The notes under the pieces were generated by a model. The model saw only the letters and a list, made by a program, of their open reading frames with translations, was not told where the DNA came from and did no database searches. Positions 42,186 to 52,590 of a DNA stretch of 64,000 bases are shown piece after piece (within the stretch, counting starts at the first letter, position 1; every line of letters begins with the position of its first letter). Position numbers and translations under genes: made by a program. This stretch comes from Saccharothrix syringae (GTDB lineage: Bacteria; Actinomycetota; Actinomycetes; Mycobacteriales; Pseudonocardiaceae). The stretch lies in the NCBI RefSeq assembly GCF_009498035.1, contig NZ_CP034550.1, positions 10,416,001 through 10,480,000 on the forward strand. The letters are read 5' to 3'.

Positions 42186-43064
42186 TCAGTCCCGAATTTC
42201 CATTGTGCAGCACTTCGGCCCACCGCCCGACTTGCGGAGTTCCGAGATGTCCACGAACACCGGCTCGAACCCGCGCCGCGCGACCTGCTCGGCCAGGTGC
42301 GTCGCCTCCACCGGCAGCACGACGTGCCGGCCGTCGGAGACGGCGTTCAGGCCCAGGCACGCCGCGTCGGCCTCGGTGGCGATGACGGCGTCCGGGAACA
42401 GGCGCCGCAGGACGCTGCGGCTGCCCGGGGAGAAGGCGTCGGGGTAGTACGCGATCAGGTCGTCGTCCAGGACGAACAGGGCCACGTCCAGGTGGTAGTA
42501 CCGCGGGTCGGTCAACTGGAGGGACACCACGGGGACGCCCAGGACCTCCTGCGCCTCCGCGTGCGCCCGCGGGTCCGTGCGGAAGCCGGTGCCCGCCAGC
42601 AGGTACCTGCCGGTCCAGGTGAAGTCGCCCTCGGCCTCGTTCGTGCACTCCGGCATCACCACGTCGCGGTAGCCGTTGTCCAGGAACCAGCGGCGGAAGT
42701 GGTCGGCTTCCGCGGCTCGCTGCGGTGCGCGGAAGCGGGCGCCGAGGACCTTGCCGTCGACCACGGTGCCGGAGTTGGCCGAGAAGACCATGTCCGGCAG
42801 GCCCGGCTGGGCCTCGATGGTCTCGACCCGGTGGCCGAGCCGCTCGTAGGTCTCCTTCAGGGCGGTCCACTGCCGCATCGCCAACTCGGTGCTGACGGGC
42901 CGCGACGGGTCCATCCACGGGTTGATCGAGTACTCCACGGTGAAGTGCTCCGGCGGGCACATGAGGTACCGGCGGTTGGTCGGCACGCGCACCGGTGCGG
43001 CCGGGGCCGGCACGTCCAGCACGATCGGCCCTTCGCCGGGGCCCACGAGGGAAACCGAGGTCAT
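42186..43064 (-). CDS. Amidinotransferase/DDAH-family guanidino hydrolase
   Basis: 292 residues from ATG 43064. The pentein fold motifs are complete: GLPDMVFSANSG (D91), EGDF (E145-D147), YYHLDVALFVL (H191, D193) and the nucleophilic cysteine in KCCTMEI (C285/C286). Such enzymes hydrolyse dimethylarginine or arginine, or act as amidinotransferases. It is divergent from an Lrp/AsnC regulator, the same arrangement as Rv2323c/Rv2324 of M. tuberculosis, although the adjacent ornithine aminotransferase found there is absent. Confidence 0.88.
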   Translation of the reverse strand: MTSVSLVGPGEGPIVLDVPAPAAPVRVPTNRRYLMCPPEHFTVEYSINPWMDPSRPVSTELAMRQWTALKETYERLGHRVETIEAQPGLPDMVFSANSGTVVDGKVLGARFRAPQRAAEADHFRRWFLDNGYRDVVMPECTNEAEGDFTWTGRYLLAGTGFRTDPRAHAEAQEVLGVPVVSLQLTDPRYYHLDVALFVLDDDLIAYYPDAFSPGSRSVLRRLFPDAVIATEADAACLGLNAVSDGRHVVLPVEATHLAEQVARRGFEPVFVDISELRKSGGGPKCCTMEIRD

Positions 43065-43130
43065 GGATCGAAATGTAGATGGGCCTCCGACCATCGAACA
43101 ACGCCGCGATATTGCAGGTTGTGGCCCATA

Positions 43131-43580
43131 ATGTTGCGTGTGGACTCGATCGACCAGCGAATCATTTCGTGCCTGATGGCCAACGCCCGCTCCAGCTACG
43201 CCGACATCGGCAAGGAGGTGGGGCTGTCGGCCCCCGCGGTGAAGCGCCGGGTCGACAAGCTGCTCGACACCGGCGTGCTGCGCGGCTTCACCGCCGTCGT
43301 CGACCCCGAGCAGCTGGGCTGGGGCACCGAAGCCTTCGTGGAGGTGCACTGCCGCGGCAACGTCGCGCCCCACGACATCCAGCAGCGCCTGGAGCCGATG
43401 GCCGAGGTCATGGCCGCCTACACCGTCTCGGGCGCGGCGGACGCGATCGTGCACCTGCGGGCCGCGAACATCCACCACCTGGAGACCGCGCTGGAGCGGC
43501 TGCGGGCGGTGGAGATCATCGACCGGACCGTGTCGACCGTGGTGCTGTCCCGGCTGCTCGACCGGCCCCCGGTGCCGTAG
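43131..43580 (+). CDS. Lrp/AsnC-family transcriptional regulator
   Basis: 149 residues from ATG 43131. A CATAAT hexamer at 43127-43132 suggests the mRNA may instead begin at GTG 43140, giving a leaderless product three residues shorter. N-terminal HTH (about 4-55, SSYADIGKEVGLSAPAVKRRVDKL) and a C-terminal RAM domain (about 65-140). It is divergent from the amidinotransferase gene with a 66-bp gap and probably controls it in response to an amino acid such as arginine or ornithine. Confidence 0.92.
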   Translation: MLRVDSIDQRIISCLMANARSSYADIGKEVGLSAPAVKRRVDKLLDTGVLRGFTAVVDPEQLGWGTEAFVEVHCRGNVAPHDIQQRLEPMAEVMAAYTVSGAADAIVHLRAANIHHLETALERLRAVEIIDRTVSTVVLSRLLDRPPVP

Positions 43581-43640
43581 GGGCCGGTTACCGGTTCCGT
43601 AGGGGCGGACCGCCGACGCCCGCGGGCTTAGAGTCCCCGC

Positions 43641-44402
43641 ATGGCCGAGGTGCTGCTGGAACGTTCCGACCGCGTGGCGGTCATCACGGTGCACGACCCC
43701 GAGCGGCGCAACGCGCTCACGCTCGACCTGTCCGACGGGCTCGCCGAGGCGGTGCGGGCCTGCGAGGCCGACCCCGACGTCCACGCCGTCGTGGTGACCG
43801 GCGCTCCCCCGGCGTTCTGCGCGGGCGCGGACCTGACCGCCCTGGGCGAGGCCCGCGAGGAGGGCCTGCGGCGCATCTACGCGGGCTTCCTGGCGGTGGC
43901 GAACTGCCCCCTGCCCACCATCGCCGCGGTCGGCGGCGCGGCCGTGGGAGCCGGGCTGAACCTGGCGCTGGCCTGCGACGTGCGGCTCGCCGGCCCGGGG
44001 GCGCGGTTCGACGCCCGCTTCGTCCAGCTGGGCATCCACCCCGGCGGCGGGATGACGTGGATGCTCCAGCGGCTGGTCGGCCCGCAGACCGCGACCGCGA
44101 TGACGCTGTTCGGGCAGACCTTGGACGCCGACGCGGCGGTGGCGCGCGGGCTGGCCTGGCAGCGGGTCGACGGCGGGCACGACGACCTGGTCGCCGCCGC
44201 GGTTGCCCTCGCGCACCCGGCAACCGAAGCCCCAAGGGACCTCGTCCGCACCATCAAGGCGTCGATGCGCACGACCGCGGCGCTGACCGACCACGCTCAG
44301 GCGGTGGACGTCGAGCTGGCGCCCCAGGCCGCCTCGATCGGGACACCGGAGTTCCAGGCCAGGCTCGCGGCCGCGAAGACCAGGATCAGCAGCAGGGCCT
44401 GA
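43641..44402 (+). CDS. Enoyl-CoA hydratase/isomerase family protein
   Basis: 253 residues, crotonase fold. The oxyanion-hole segments [12 protein letters not shown] (about 58-69) and [23 protein letters not shown] (about 94-116) are clear. In the second catalytic region ([21 protein letters not shown]) one usual glutamate position is Gly or Gln, so hydratase activity is uncertain and another crotonase reaction is possible. It lies 60 bp after the Lrp gene on the same strand. Confidence 0.85.
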   Translation: MAEVLLERSDRVAVITVHDPERRNALTLDLSDGLAEAVRACEADPDVHAVVVTGAPPAFCAGADLTALGEAREEGLRRIYAGFLAVANCPLPTIAAVGGAAVGAGLNLALACDVRLAGPGARFDARFVQLGIHPGGGMTWMLQRLVGPQTATAMTLFGQTLDADAAVARGLAWQRVDGGHDDLVAAAVALAHPATEAPRDLVRTIKASMRTTAALTDHAQAVDVELAPQAASIGTPEFQARLAAAKTRISSRA

Positions 44403-44436
44403 CCTGGACAAACCCAGGCAGTAAATGTAACTTCAA

Positions 44437-44456
44437 GTAACAGTTACCGACCGGTA
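44437..44456. promoter_or_regulatory. Overlapping palindromes upstream of korA
   Basis: GTAACAGTTAC (44437-44447, perfect) runs into TACCG-AC-CGGTA (44445-44456), after further GTAA units at 44421 and 44427. It looks like an operator of a TetR- or MarR-type regulator about 180 bp upstream of korA. Confidence 0.4.
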
Positions 44457-44636
44457 CGCACAACTCCCCCTCGTCCGCCCGCCGGCGCGCCGGCAATGCA
44501 CCAGGTGGGACGGGCCCTCCCGCAGAGTGGTACGCCACAGACCGGTCCACCGGCCGGCACGACTACCCTCGAAGCAGTGGGGATGGGGGTTGCACCGGCC
44601 CCGTGATGCGGGTGTGAGAAAGGGATCGGCGGAGGA

Positions 44637-46516
<1,880 letters not shown>

Positions 46517-46520
<4 letters not shown>

Positions 46521-47572
46521 CCGCGACGGATCTGGGTCTGCCGGGCCTGGGGGGTCTCGCTGGTGTGCCCACCTCCGACGAGCCGCAGAAGGCCAAGGAC
46601 TACAAGTCGGACCAGGAGGTCCGCTGGTGCCCCGGCTGCGGCGACTACGTGGTGCTCAACGCCGTGCAGTCCTTCCTGCCCACGCTGGGCCTCAAGCGCG
46701 AGAACATCGTGTTCATCTCGGGGATCGGCTGCTCGTCGCGGTTCCCGTACTACATGAACACCTACGGGATGCACTCCATCCACGGGCGCGCGCCGGCCAT
46801 CGCGACCGGCCTGGCCGTGGCGCGGCCGGACCTGTCGGTGTGGGTGGTGACCGGTGACGGCGACGCGCTGTCCATCGGCGGCAACCACCTGATCCACACG
46901 CTGCGCCGCAACGTGAACCTCAAGATCCTGCTGTTCAACAACCGGATCTACGGCCTGACCAAGGGCCAGTACTCGCCGACCTCCGAGGCGGGCAAGGTCA
47001 CCAAGTCCACGCCGTTCGGGTCGCTGGACCACCCGTTCAACCCGGTGTCGCTGGCCCTGGGCGCCGAGGCCACGTTCGTCGGCCGCGCCGTCGACTCGGA
47101 CCGCGCGGGCCTGACCGAGGTGCTGCGCCAGGCGGCCGAGCACCGGGGTTCGGCGCTGGTGGAGATCTACCAGAACTGCCCGATCTTCAACGACGGCGCG
47201 TTCGACGTGCTCAAGGACGCCGACGAGGCGTCGCGGCGGATCATCAACGTCGTCGACGGGCAGCCGATCACCTTCGGCAACGGCGAGTACGCGGTCGTGC
47301 GCGAGGGCTTCGGGCTGGCCGTGGCCAAGACGTCCGAGGTGGCGGAGTCGGACGTCGTCGTGCACGACGCGGCGGACCTGAACCTGGCGTTCGCCCTGTC
47401 CCGGCTGTCGACGCAGGACCTGCGGTACACGGTGACCGGCGTGTTCCGCAACGTCGCGCGGACGACCTACGACGACGCGGCGCGCGACCAGGTGAGCGAG
47501 GCGGTGGCGGCCAAGCCCGCCGACCTCGGGGCGCTGCTGCGGGGCAAGGACACGTGGACCGTGGCCGGGTAG
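46517..47572 (+). CDS. korB: 2-oxoglutarate:ferredoxin oxidoreductase, beta subunit
   Basis: 351 residues from ATG 46517. The N-terminal WCPGCGDY motif and the thiamine diphosphate/Mg motif GDGDALSIGGNHLIHTLRRN ... NNRIYGLTKGQ (about 112-155) are present, together with IGCSSRFPYY. It forms the catalytic partner of KorA. The two-gene architecture without a separate ferredoxin domain matches Rv2454c. A strong hairpin follows. Confidence 0.95.
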
Positions 47573-47588
47573 GCCGGTACCGGGCTGT

Positions 47589-47630
47589 GCGAGGACCCCT
47601 GTTCCGGAGTCTCGGGACGGGGGTCCTCGC
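47589..47630 (+). terminator. Terminator of korAB
   Basis: An 11-bp perfect outer stem (47589-47599 with 47620-47630) with additional internal pairing, 16 bp after korB. The left arm resembles the hairpin at 49411-49446. Confidence 0.8.
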
Positions 47631-47659
47631 GTTCGTACCCGGCGGGTCCGGGGCGGCGG

Positions 47660-48085
47660 CCGTTGTCGTTGCCGGTCACCGCCGGGCAGCGGGGTGACAG
47701 CCCGCAGTGCACCGCGGTGACGGAGCGGATGTCGGTGCCGCGCGTCGGTCCGGTCGCGCCGGGACCCGACCGGACCGTGTCCCGGTGGACGAGGCCCACG
47801 GCTCCGGGGGCAACCGCCTCCACCCGTGCCGACTCGGCATCGAGGCCGCTGTCGGCCAGCCCTGTGACCAGGCCGCCCACCGCAAGGCCGAAGGCTCCCG
47901 CGGCGGACGGCCACCCACGATCGACGGACAGGCCCACGAGCGGCGTCACGCGGCGTCGGCCTGTCCGCAGCACCGGGCGGTGGCCACCCGGTGCGACGAG
48001 CTCGCCCTCCGCTACCAGGCCACCATCCACGTCGCCGCCATCAACATCCGGCTGCACCACACCTGGAGCACGACCTGGACGAGTA
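47660..48085 (+). pseudogene. IS5-family transposase, C-terminal remnant
   Basis: Pieces of a known actinobacterial IS5-type transposase appear in order but in different frames: LPVTAGQRGDSPQ and VPRVGP in one, then RPDRV ... QAAHRKAEGSRGGRPPTIDG ... RAVATRCDELALRYQATIHVAAI in another. The N-terminal half is absent and there is at least one frameshift. Confidence 0.75.
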
Positions 48086-48093
48086 ATGCGTAA

Positions 48094-48527
48094 GTGGAGT
48101 GCGGCCGATCCCTGCCCACGGGCAGGCGCTCGGAGCCGGCCGGCTGGGCGAAGTACGGCTACTGCCGCTGGTTCCGGGGCCTGCGGCTGCACCTGGTCCG
48201 CACCCCGGCCGGGGTGCCGGTCACCCGGGCGTTGGCCGACCCGGCCTGCGGATCATCGCCGACCAGGGCCACGTCTCCCGCGACCTGGACCGGTTCCCGC
48301 ACCAGCGCGGGTCCGGCTGAGCCGGCCCTCCTACCGCAACCGGACCCCGCGCCCCGGCGAGCCGCTGCTCAAGTCCGTCCGCCAGCTCGTCGAGTCGGTC
48401 AACGACACCCTCAAAGGCCAGCTCAACCTGGAACAGCACGGCGGACGCACCATCGAGGGCGTCGAAGTCCGCCACGACCGCGCCACCGGACAGGCCGTCA
48501 CCCGGTCCCTGACCGCCTGCGACCACC
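48094..48527 (+). pseudogene. IS982-family transposase remnant
   Basis: AGWAKYGYC ... WFRGLRLHLVRTPAGVPV continues in a second frame as LRIIADQGHVSRDLDRF and in a third as LLKSVRQLVESVNDTLKGQLNLEQHGGRT ... TGQAVTRSLTACDH. These match conserved parts of IS982-type transposases. At least two frameshifts and missing segments make it non-functional. Confidence 0.75.
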
Positions 48528-48554
48528 GACCGAGTCAGAAATTGCTCGTCCAAG

Positions 48555-49356
48555 GGCTGTCACGTAACTGGTCTCGCGGTTGGTCGGTCGGGGATCCGGG
48601 TCAGCCGGTGAGGGCGGGGTTGTGGAGGCGGGCGATGCCGGAGGCGGTGTCGCGCAGGGTGTGGGCGGCGCGGCGGTAGTCACGCAGGATGGTCCAGTTC
48701 TCCATGCGGGCCAGGGCGTGTCCGGCGCGGGCTCGGATCGAGCGGTGAACGGTGTTGAGGTCCTCTTGCCAGTCTTCGAGCGGGCTGCCGTCGCGGGGTT
48801 CGCGGTAGGGCATGATCACGTCGGGGTTGCCCTGGTGGCCGCCGTCGGCCATGACCGGTCGGCCTGCGAGGGTGTCGGCGATGCCGGAGTCGCGGTAGAC
48901 GGTGCAGTCGTTGCGGTTGCCCGGCTGCGGCTCGCCGGTGGCGATCACGAGGCGGTGGTCGCGGGTCGGGACCAGGGTGCCGTCCACGATCGCCACCTGG
49001 TCGATCCGGCGGCGCCGGACCGGGGCCAGGGCCAGCAGCGGGCCGACGGTGTCGATGCCCCGGTGGGCCGCGGCGTGGGAGACGCCGAACAACGGCCCGG
49101 GCTGCCGCATGGTCAGGTTGGTGCGCCAGTAGGTGGCCACCAGCAGCACCCGTTCGGCCAGGTCAAGCCGCCACTGCCAGCCGGGACGCCCGTCCGCGAT
49201 GGCGTCACCGCCGCGCTCGGCCACCACGCGCACCAGATTGCGGAACTGCCCAGGCTGCAGGCTGGTGAACGGTGCGATCCACTCCAGCCGGGACGCCGAG
49301 ATCACCTGAACCCGTGCATCATCCCAGCCGGTCAGTCGCCGAGTTACGTGACAGCC
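48555..49356 (-). mobile_element. Insertion sequence with perfect 15-bp terminal inverted repeats
   Basis: GGCTGTCACGTAACT at 48555-48569 is the exact reverse complement of 49342-49356. The 802-bp unit encloses a single transposase gene on the minus strand. IS5-type by transposase sequence. No clear target duplication is visible at the ends. Confidence 0.85.
48601..49305 (-). CDS. IS5-like DDE transposase (DDE_4 type)
   Basis: 234 residues from GTG 49305. An N-terminal helical DNA-binding region is followed by a DDE core: first Asp in IVDGTLVP (D108), second in VMADGGHQGN (D154). The helix that normally carries the third acidic residue (RVEHxxARM) reads RAGHALARM (about 192-201), so the catalytic Glu appears to be Gly. 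The element may therefore be inactive. It fills most of the 0.8 kb IS. Confidence 0.82.
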   Translation of the reverse strand: MISASRLEWIAPFTSLQPGQFRNLVRVVAERGGDAIADGRPGWQWRLDLAERVLLVATYWRTNLTMRQPGPLFGVSHAAAHRGIDTVGPLLALAPVRRRRIDQVAIVDGTLVPTRDHRLVIATGEPQPGNRNDCTVYRDSGIADTLAGRPVMADGGHQGNPDVIMPYREPRDGSPLEDWQEDLNTVHRSIRARAGHALARMENWTILRDYRRAAHTLRDTASGIARLHNPALTG

Positions 49357-49638
49357 TTTAGTCCTGCGACGCGGCCGCGCCACCGAGGCGGCAAGGGCCC
49401 CGGACAAGCGGAGGGCCCCTGTTCCGCCTCCCGGAACAGGGGCCTCACGCTTTCCCTCCCCAGGGAAGCTTCGACGGCTCCGCGAACCCCGCACCCGGCC
49501 GGCCGGTCGGCGGGACTCGCTGCGCAGGCGTCCCCTCCAGGGGACCCCTGCTTTCATATTGCCGGCTGAGGCGGACTGTTGCGCAGAACTTTCGCAAGGC
49601 TGTGGACAACTCCGCCGAACCCAGGACACCCGCCGGAC
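49357..49638. other. Intergenic region between the IS and the sunset-type gene
   Basis: 282 bp. It holds the terminator hairpin at 49411-49446 and, at 49601-49609, a single TGTGGACAA (a perfect DnaA-box 9-mer on the minus strand) without companions. No gene. Confidence 0.5.
49411..49446 (-). terminator. Hairpin downstream of the sunset-type gene
   Basis: A 13-bp perfect stem (49414-49426 with 49432-49444) around a 5-base loop. It lies about 190 bp past the gene's stop. The arm CCCCTGTTCCG is shared with the korB terminator at 47589-47630. Confidence 0.6.
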
Positions 49639-51435
49639 TCAGGGGGCCTGCCGGAAACCCGCCTTCTCCGCGTCCGCCGTGGTGCGGAACCAGACGTCGG
49701 CGCGGGTTTCGCGGAAGTTGGCCGACTCGTTGGTGAAGTACCGGCGGCCGGTGAGGGTGGCTTTGACCTGGAACTCCGGGGCCGGGGCCATGCCGTCGGA
49801 CTTGGGGAGCACCGAACCCGGGCCGAAGGGGGACCTCGGGTTGAAGCCCTCCTCCTGGCTGCGGTAGCGGGTGCTGGCGCCTGCCGGGCGGCCGCCGGTG
49901 CTGGGGCTGAAGCCCACCGGGCGCGGGCGGACCGGGCGGGGTGGTGGGGTGGCCAGCGGCTCGGCCGGGGGCGGCGTGGGGGTGGGCTGCTGGGACGGCG
50001 GGGTGCGCCGGTCGCCCGGTTGGCGGACCGGGCGCTGCGGGAGACCCGCCGTGGTGGTGGTGCTGGTGGAGGCGAGCAGTTCCGGTGCGAGCTTGGGGAC
50101 GAACGGCTGGTCGTTGCCCGCGGGTCGGGCCGGCTTCGGGGTGGGGCGGGGGTCCGGCTCCAGTTCGTCCTCCGGCGTGAGCAGGGGCTCGAACAGGCTG
50201 CGGGGGCGGGCCGGTTCCTCCTTCTTCTCGGCCGGGGCGGGCTGGGCGGCAGAGGTGGGGTGGGCGGGTTCCTGGGCTTCCGGTTCGACGAAGGGGGGCA
50301 CGAAGGGCTCGGGGTCCGCGGGGGTGGGCTCGACGAACACCGGCTCGAACGGCTCGGGGTCGGCGGGCCGCACCTCGGCGGGCCGCACCTCACCCGAAAG
50401 CGCCTCACCAGAACGCGCCTCACCCGCAAGCGCGTCACCAGAGCGCACGTCAGCCGCCTGCACGTCAGCGGGGCGGACGTCCAGGGGGCGGATGTCGGTG
50501 GGCCGGTCGTCGGACGCGTGCCGAGGCTGGGTGGGAGCAGCAGCCTCGACCGGCTCCGGCGCCGAGTACGGCTCGGCCTCCGCCCCCCGCGCCCCCTCCG
50601 CGGGCACCGGCTTCATCACCTCGGTCCGCGGCCCGTCCGCACCGCGCCGCTCGTCCACCCGCACCGGCGCGAAGTGCCCGGTCAGGTCGTGCTCCGGCCA
50701 GACCTGGGCCTCCTCCCGGTCCACCTCCGCGATGGCCTCGGCCAGCTCGGTCGCCGGGATGAGGGTCGTCTCCTCGACCCCACCGCGCTCGGGCTCGTCC
50801 TCCTCGTCCCCGGAACGCCCCGGCACCTCGTCCTCGTGGTAGACGTCCTGGACGGCGGTCTCCTCGCGCCACACCTCGCGCGGCCGGAACGCCTCGACCT
50901 CCGGCGGCGCGGTGGGCTGCTCCCGGCGCGGCGCGACCTCGGCCACCGGCACGGGCGGCAGCAGGCGCGTCTCCTCGGCCGGCGGCTCCGGCTCCTCCTC
51001 GACCCCCCGGTGCACCGGGACGGGCTGCGCCGGCGTCTCCGGGGCCTGCCGGTCGAACAGGCTGCGCGGCCGGTCGTCCTCCAGCTCCGGGAAGTCGTGC
51101 TCCTCCTCGAAGTCCGACAGCGGCCGGTGCTCGTCGTCCAGCTCTTCGAGCAGGTCCTCGCGCTTGTCGAGCTTCAGGTCGGACACGTCGTAGCGCGGCG
51201 GTTCGGTGGTCAGCACGTCGTCGACCAGCGAGCGGGGCGGCTCGGCGTCCCAGTCGGAGGACCGCTCCCGCACGGCGGTCGCCGTCGTGACGGAACGCGG
51301 CGCGGCCAGGGCGCGGTCCTCCGCCTCCTCCAGCCGCCGCTTCGCCGGGCGGACCATGACCAGCCAGGTCAGCGCGACGCCTGCGGCGAACGACAGCAGG
51401 CTCCACAGCCACACCTGCCCGAAGAGCGAACTCAC
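49639..51435 (-). CDS. Membrane-anchored acidic/Pro-rich protein with sunset-like C-terminal domain
   Basis: 598 residues from GTG 51435. One N-terminal transmembrane helix (about 5-28) is followed by a very long Glu/Pro-rich disordered region (35-500), ten consecutive pentads of the form R-P-A-D-V (311-360), and a folded C-terminus (about 505-598). The C-terminal ADVWFRTTADAEKAGFR segment resembles the sunset domain of actinobacterial envelope proteins (KAEVWFxxxxxAEAAGF). The N-out/C-in orientation is not certain. Function unknown; probably a scaffold at the membrane. Confidence 0.8.
   Translation of the reverse strand: MSSLFGQVWLWSLLSFAAGVALTWLVMVRPAKRRLEEAEDRALAAPRSVTTATAVRERSSDWDAEPPRSLVDDVLTTEPPRYDVSDLKLDKREDLLEELDDEHRPLSDFEEEHDFPELEDDRPRSLFDRQAPETPAQPVPVHRGVEEEPEPPAEETRLLPPVPVAEVAPRREQPTAPPEVEAFRPREVWREETAVQDVYHEDEVPGRSGDEEDEPERGGVEETTLIPATELAEAIAEVDREEAQVWPEHDLTGHFAPVRVDERRGADGPRTEVMKPVPAEGARGAEAEPYSAPEPVEAAAPTQPRHASDDRPTDIRPLDVRPADVQAADVRSGDALAGEARSGEALSGEVRPAEVRPADPEPFEPVFVEPTPADPEPFVPPFVEPEAQEPAHPTSAAQPAPAEKKEEPARPRSLFEPLLTPEDELEPDPRPTPKPARPAGNDQPFVPKLAPELLASTSTTTTAGLPQRPVRQPGDRRTPPSQQPTPTPPPAEPLATPPPRPVRPRPVGFSPSTGGRPAGASTRYRSQEEGFNPRSPFGPGSVLPKSDGMAPAPEFQVKATLTGRRYFTNESANFRETRADVWFRTTADAEKAGFRQAP
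50356..50505 (-). repeat. Ten tandem 15-bp repeats (pentad coding)
   Basis: This part of the 49.6 kb gene codes ten pentads in perfect register (from RPTDI to RPADP; consensus R/L-x-A/G-D/E-V/A). The DNA repeat is imperfect, with CACCTC/CACGTC punctuation, suggesting old duplication with selection for the pattern. Confidence 0.8.
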
Positions 51436-51631
51436 GGGAGACCCTCCCACCGCTGCTTGTTCCACCCCGACACGCTCCGCTTCCGGGTATTCACCCGGTC
51501 GGGGAAGCGGTGTCAAACTACCCTGACCCCGTCCCCGAGCGCGTGCGGCCGGCCGGACGTGGGGCGCCACCCCGATGGTAGGCCATTCGGAGCAGCCGAC
51601 CAGCCAAAACGGACGGCGTACAGTGGTCCCC

Positions 51632-52558
51632 GTGCCGCCCTTGAACAGCGCGTCCGCTGCTCCGGCGCGCACCGCACCCGCGAGCCGGGGCGTCGCCCTC
51701 GGCGCGGGCGCCTACGTCATCTGGGGCCTGGTCCCCGCGTACTGGCCCTTCCTCCAGCCCGCCGGGTCCGTCGAGGTGCTGGCTCACCGGATCGCCTGGT
51801 CCCTGGTGGTGATGGCGGTCATCACCACCGCCCTGCACCGCTGGTCGGACCTGCGCCGGCTGTCCGGGCGCGGCTGGCTCATGGTGACCGCCGCGTCGGT
51901 GCTGATCGCGGTCAACTGGGGCGTCTACATCCACGCGGTCAACACGCGGCACGTGGTCGAGGCCGCGCTCGGCTACTTCATCAACCCGCTGGTCAGCGTC
52001 CTGCTCGGCGTCTTCGTGCTCCGCGAACGCCTGCGCGTCGCCCAGTGCGCGGCCCTGGCCGTCGCGGTGGCCGCGGTCGTGGTGCTGGCCGTGGACTACG
52101 GGCGGCTGCCCTGGATCTCGCTGGTGCTGGCCGGCTCGTTCGGCCTCTACGGCCTGCTGAAGAAGACCGTGCCGCTGGACGCGACGGCGAGCCTGACCGC
52201 GGAGAGCGCGGTGCTGGCGCCGGTGGCCGCGGGCTACCTGCTCTGGCTCGGCCCCGCGGGCACCTTCCACGACCACGGCTGGGGCCACGCGCTGTGGCTG
52301 GCGTCCGCGGGCCTGGTCACCGCCGTGCCGCTGATCATGTTCGGCGCCGGGGCGCGGCTGGTGCCGCTGGCCACGATGGGCATGCTCCAGTACCTCGCCC
52401 CGGTGCTCCAGTTCGCCTGGGGCGTGTTCGTGGCGCACGAGCCGATGCCCGCGTCGCGCTGGATCGGCTTCGCCCTGGTCTGGGTGGCGCTGGTGGTCTT
52501 CACCGCGGACGCGGTGCGCGGCAGCCGTCGCCGGCTGCCGGTGGCCGACCCGGCCTAG
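51632..52558 (+). CDS. rarD: EamA-family transporter RarD
   Basis: 308 residues from GTG 51632. About ten transmembrane helices in two EamA repeats, with the RarD hallmark near the N-terminus (GAYVIWGLVPAYWPFLQPAGSVEVLAHRIAWSL). RarD-like proteins export drugs or metabolites such as chloramphenicol; the substrate here is unknown. It is divergent from the sunset-type gene (196 bp gap) and convergent with the polyprenyl synthase gene. Confidence 0.9.
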   Translation: MPPLNSASAAPARTAPASRGVALGAGAYVIWGLVPAYWPFLQPAGSVEVLAHRIAWSLVVMAVITTALHRWSDLRRLSGRGWLMVTAASVLIAVNWGVYIHAVNTRHVVEAALGYFINPLVSVLLGVFVLRERLRVAQCAALAVAVAAVVVLAVDYGRLPWISLVLAGSFGLYGLLKKTVPLDATASLTAESAVLAPVAAGYLLWLGPAGTFHDHGWGHALWLASAGLVTAVPLIMFGAGARLVPLATMGMLQYLAPVLQFAWGVFVAHEPMPASRWIGFALVWVALVVFTADAVRGSRRRLPVADPA

Positions 52559-52590
52559 GTGGTCGACCCGACCCAGGTGACCGACCCGAC

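Noticed and set aside
49601..49609. A perfect DnaA-box 9-mer (TGTGGACAA)
   Set aside because: It is single and not near dnaA, dnaN or an AT-rich region, so it is probably chance.
50356..50505. Pentapeptide-repeat (A(D/N)Lxx) protein of the Qnr type
   Set aside because: The pentads lack the central Leu/Phe of the quadrilateral beta-helix and lie in a Pro/Glu-rich linker.
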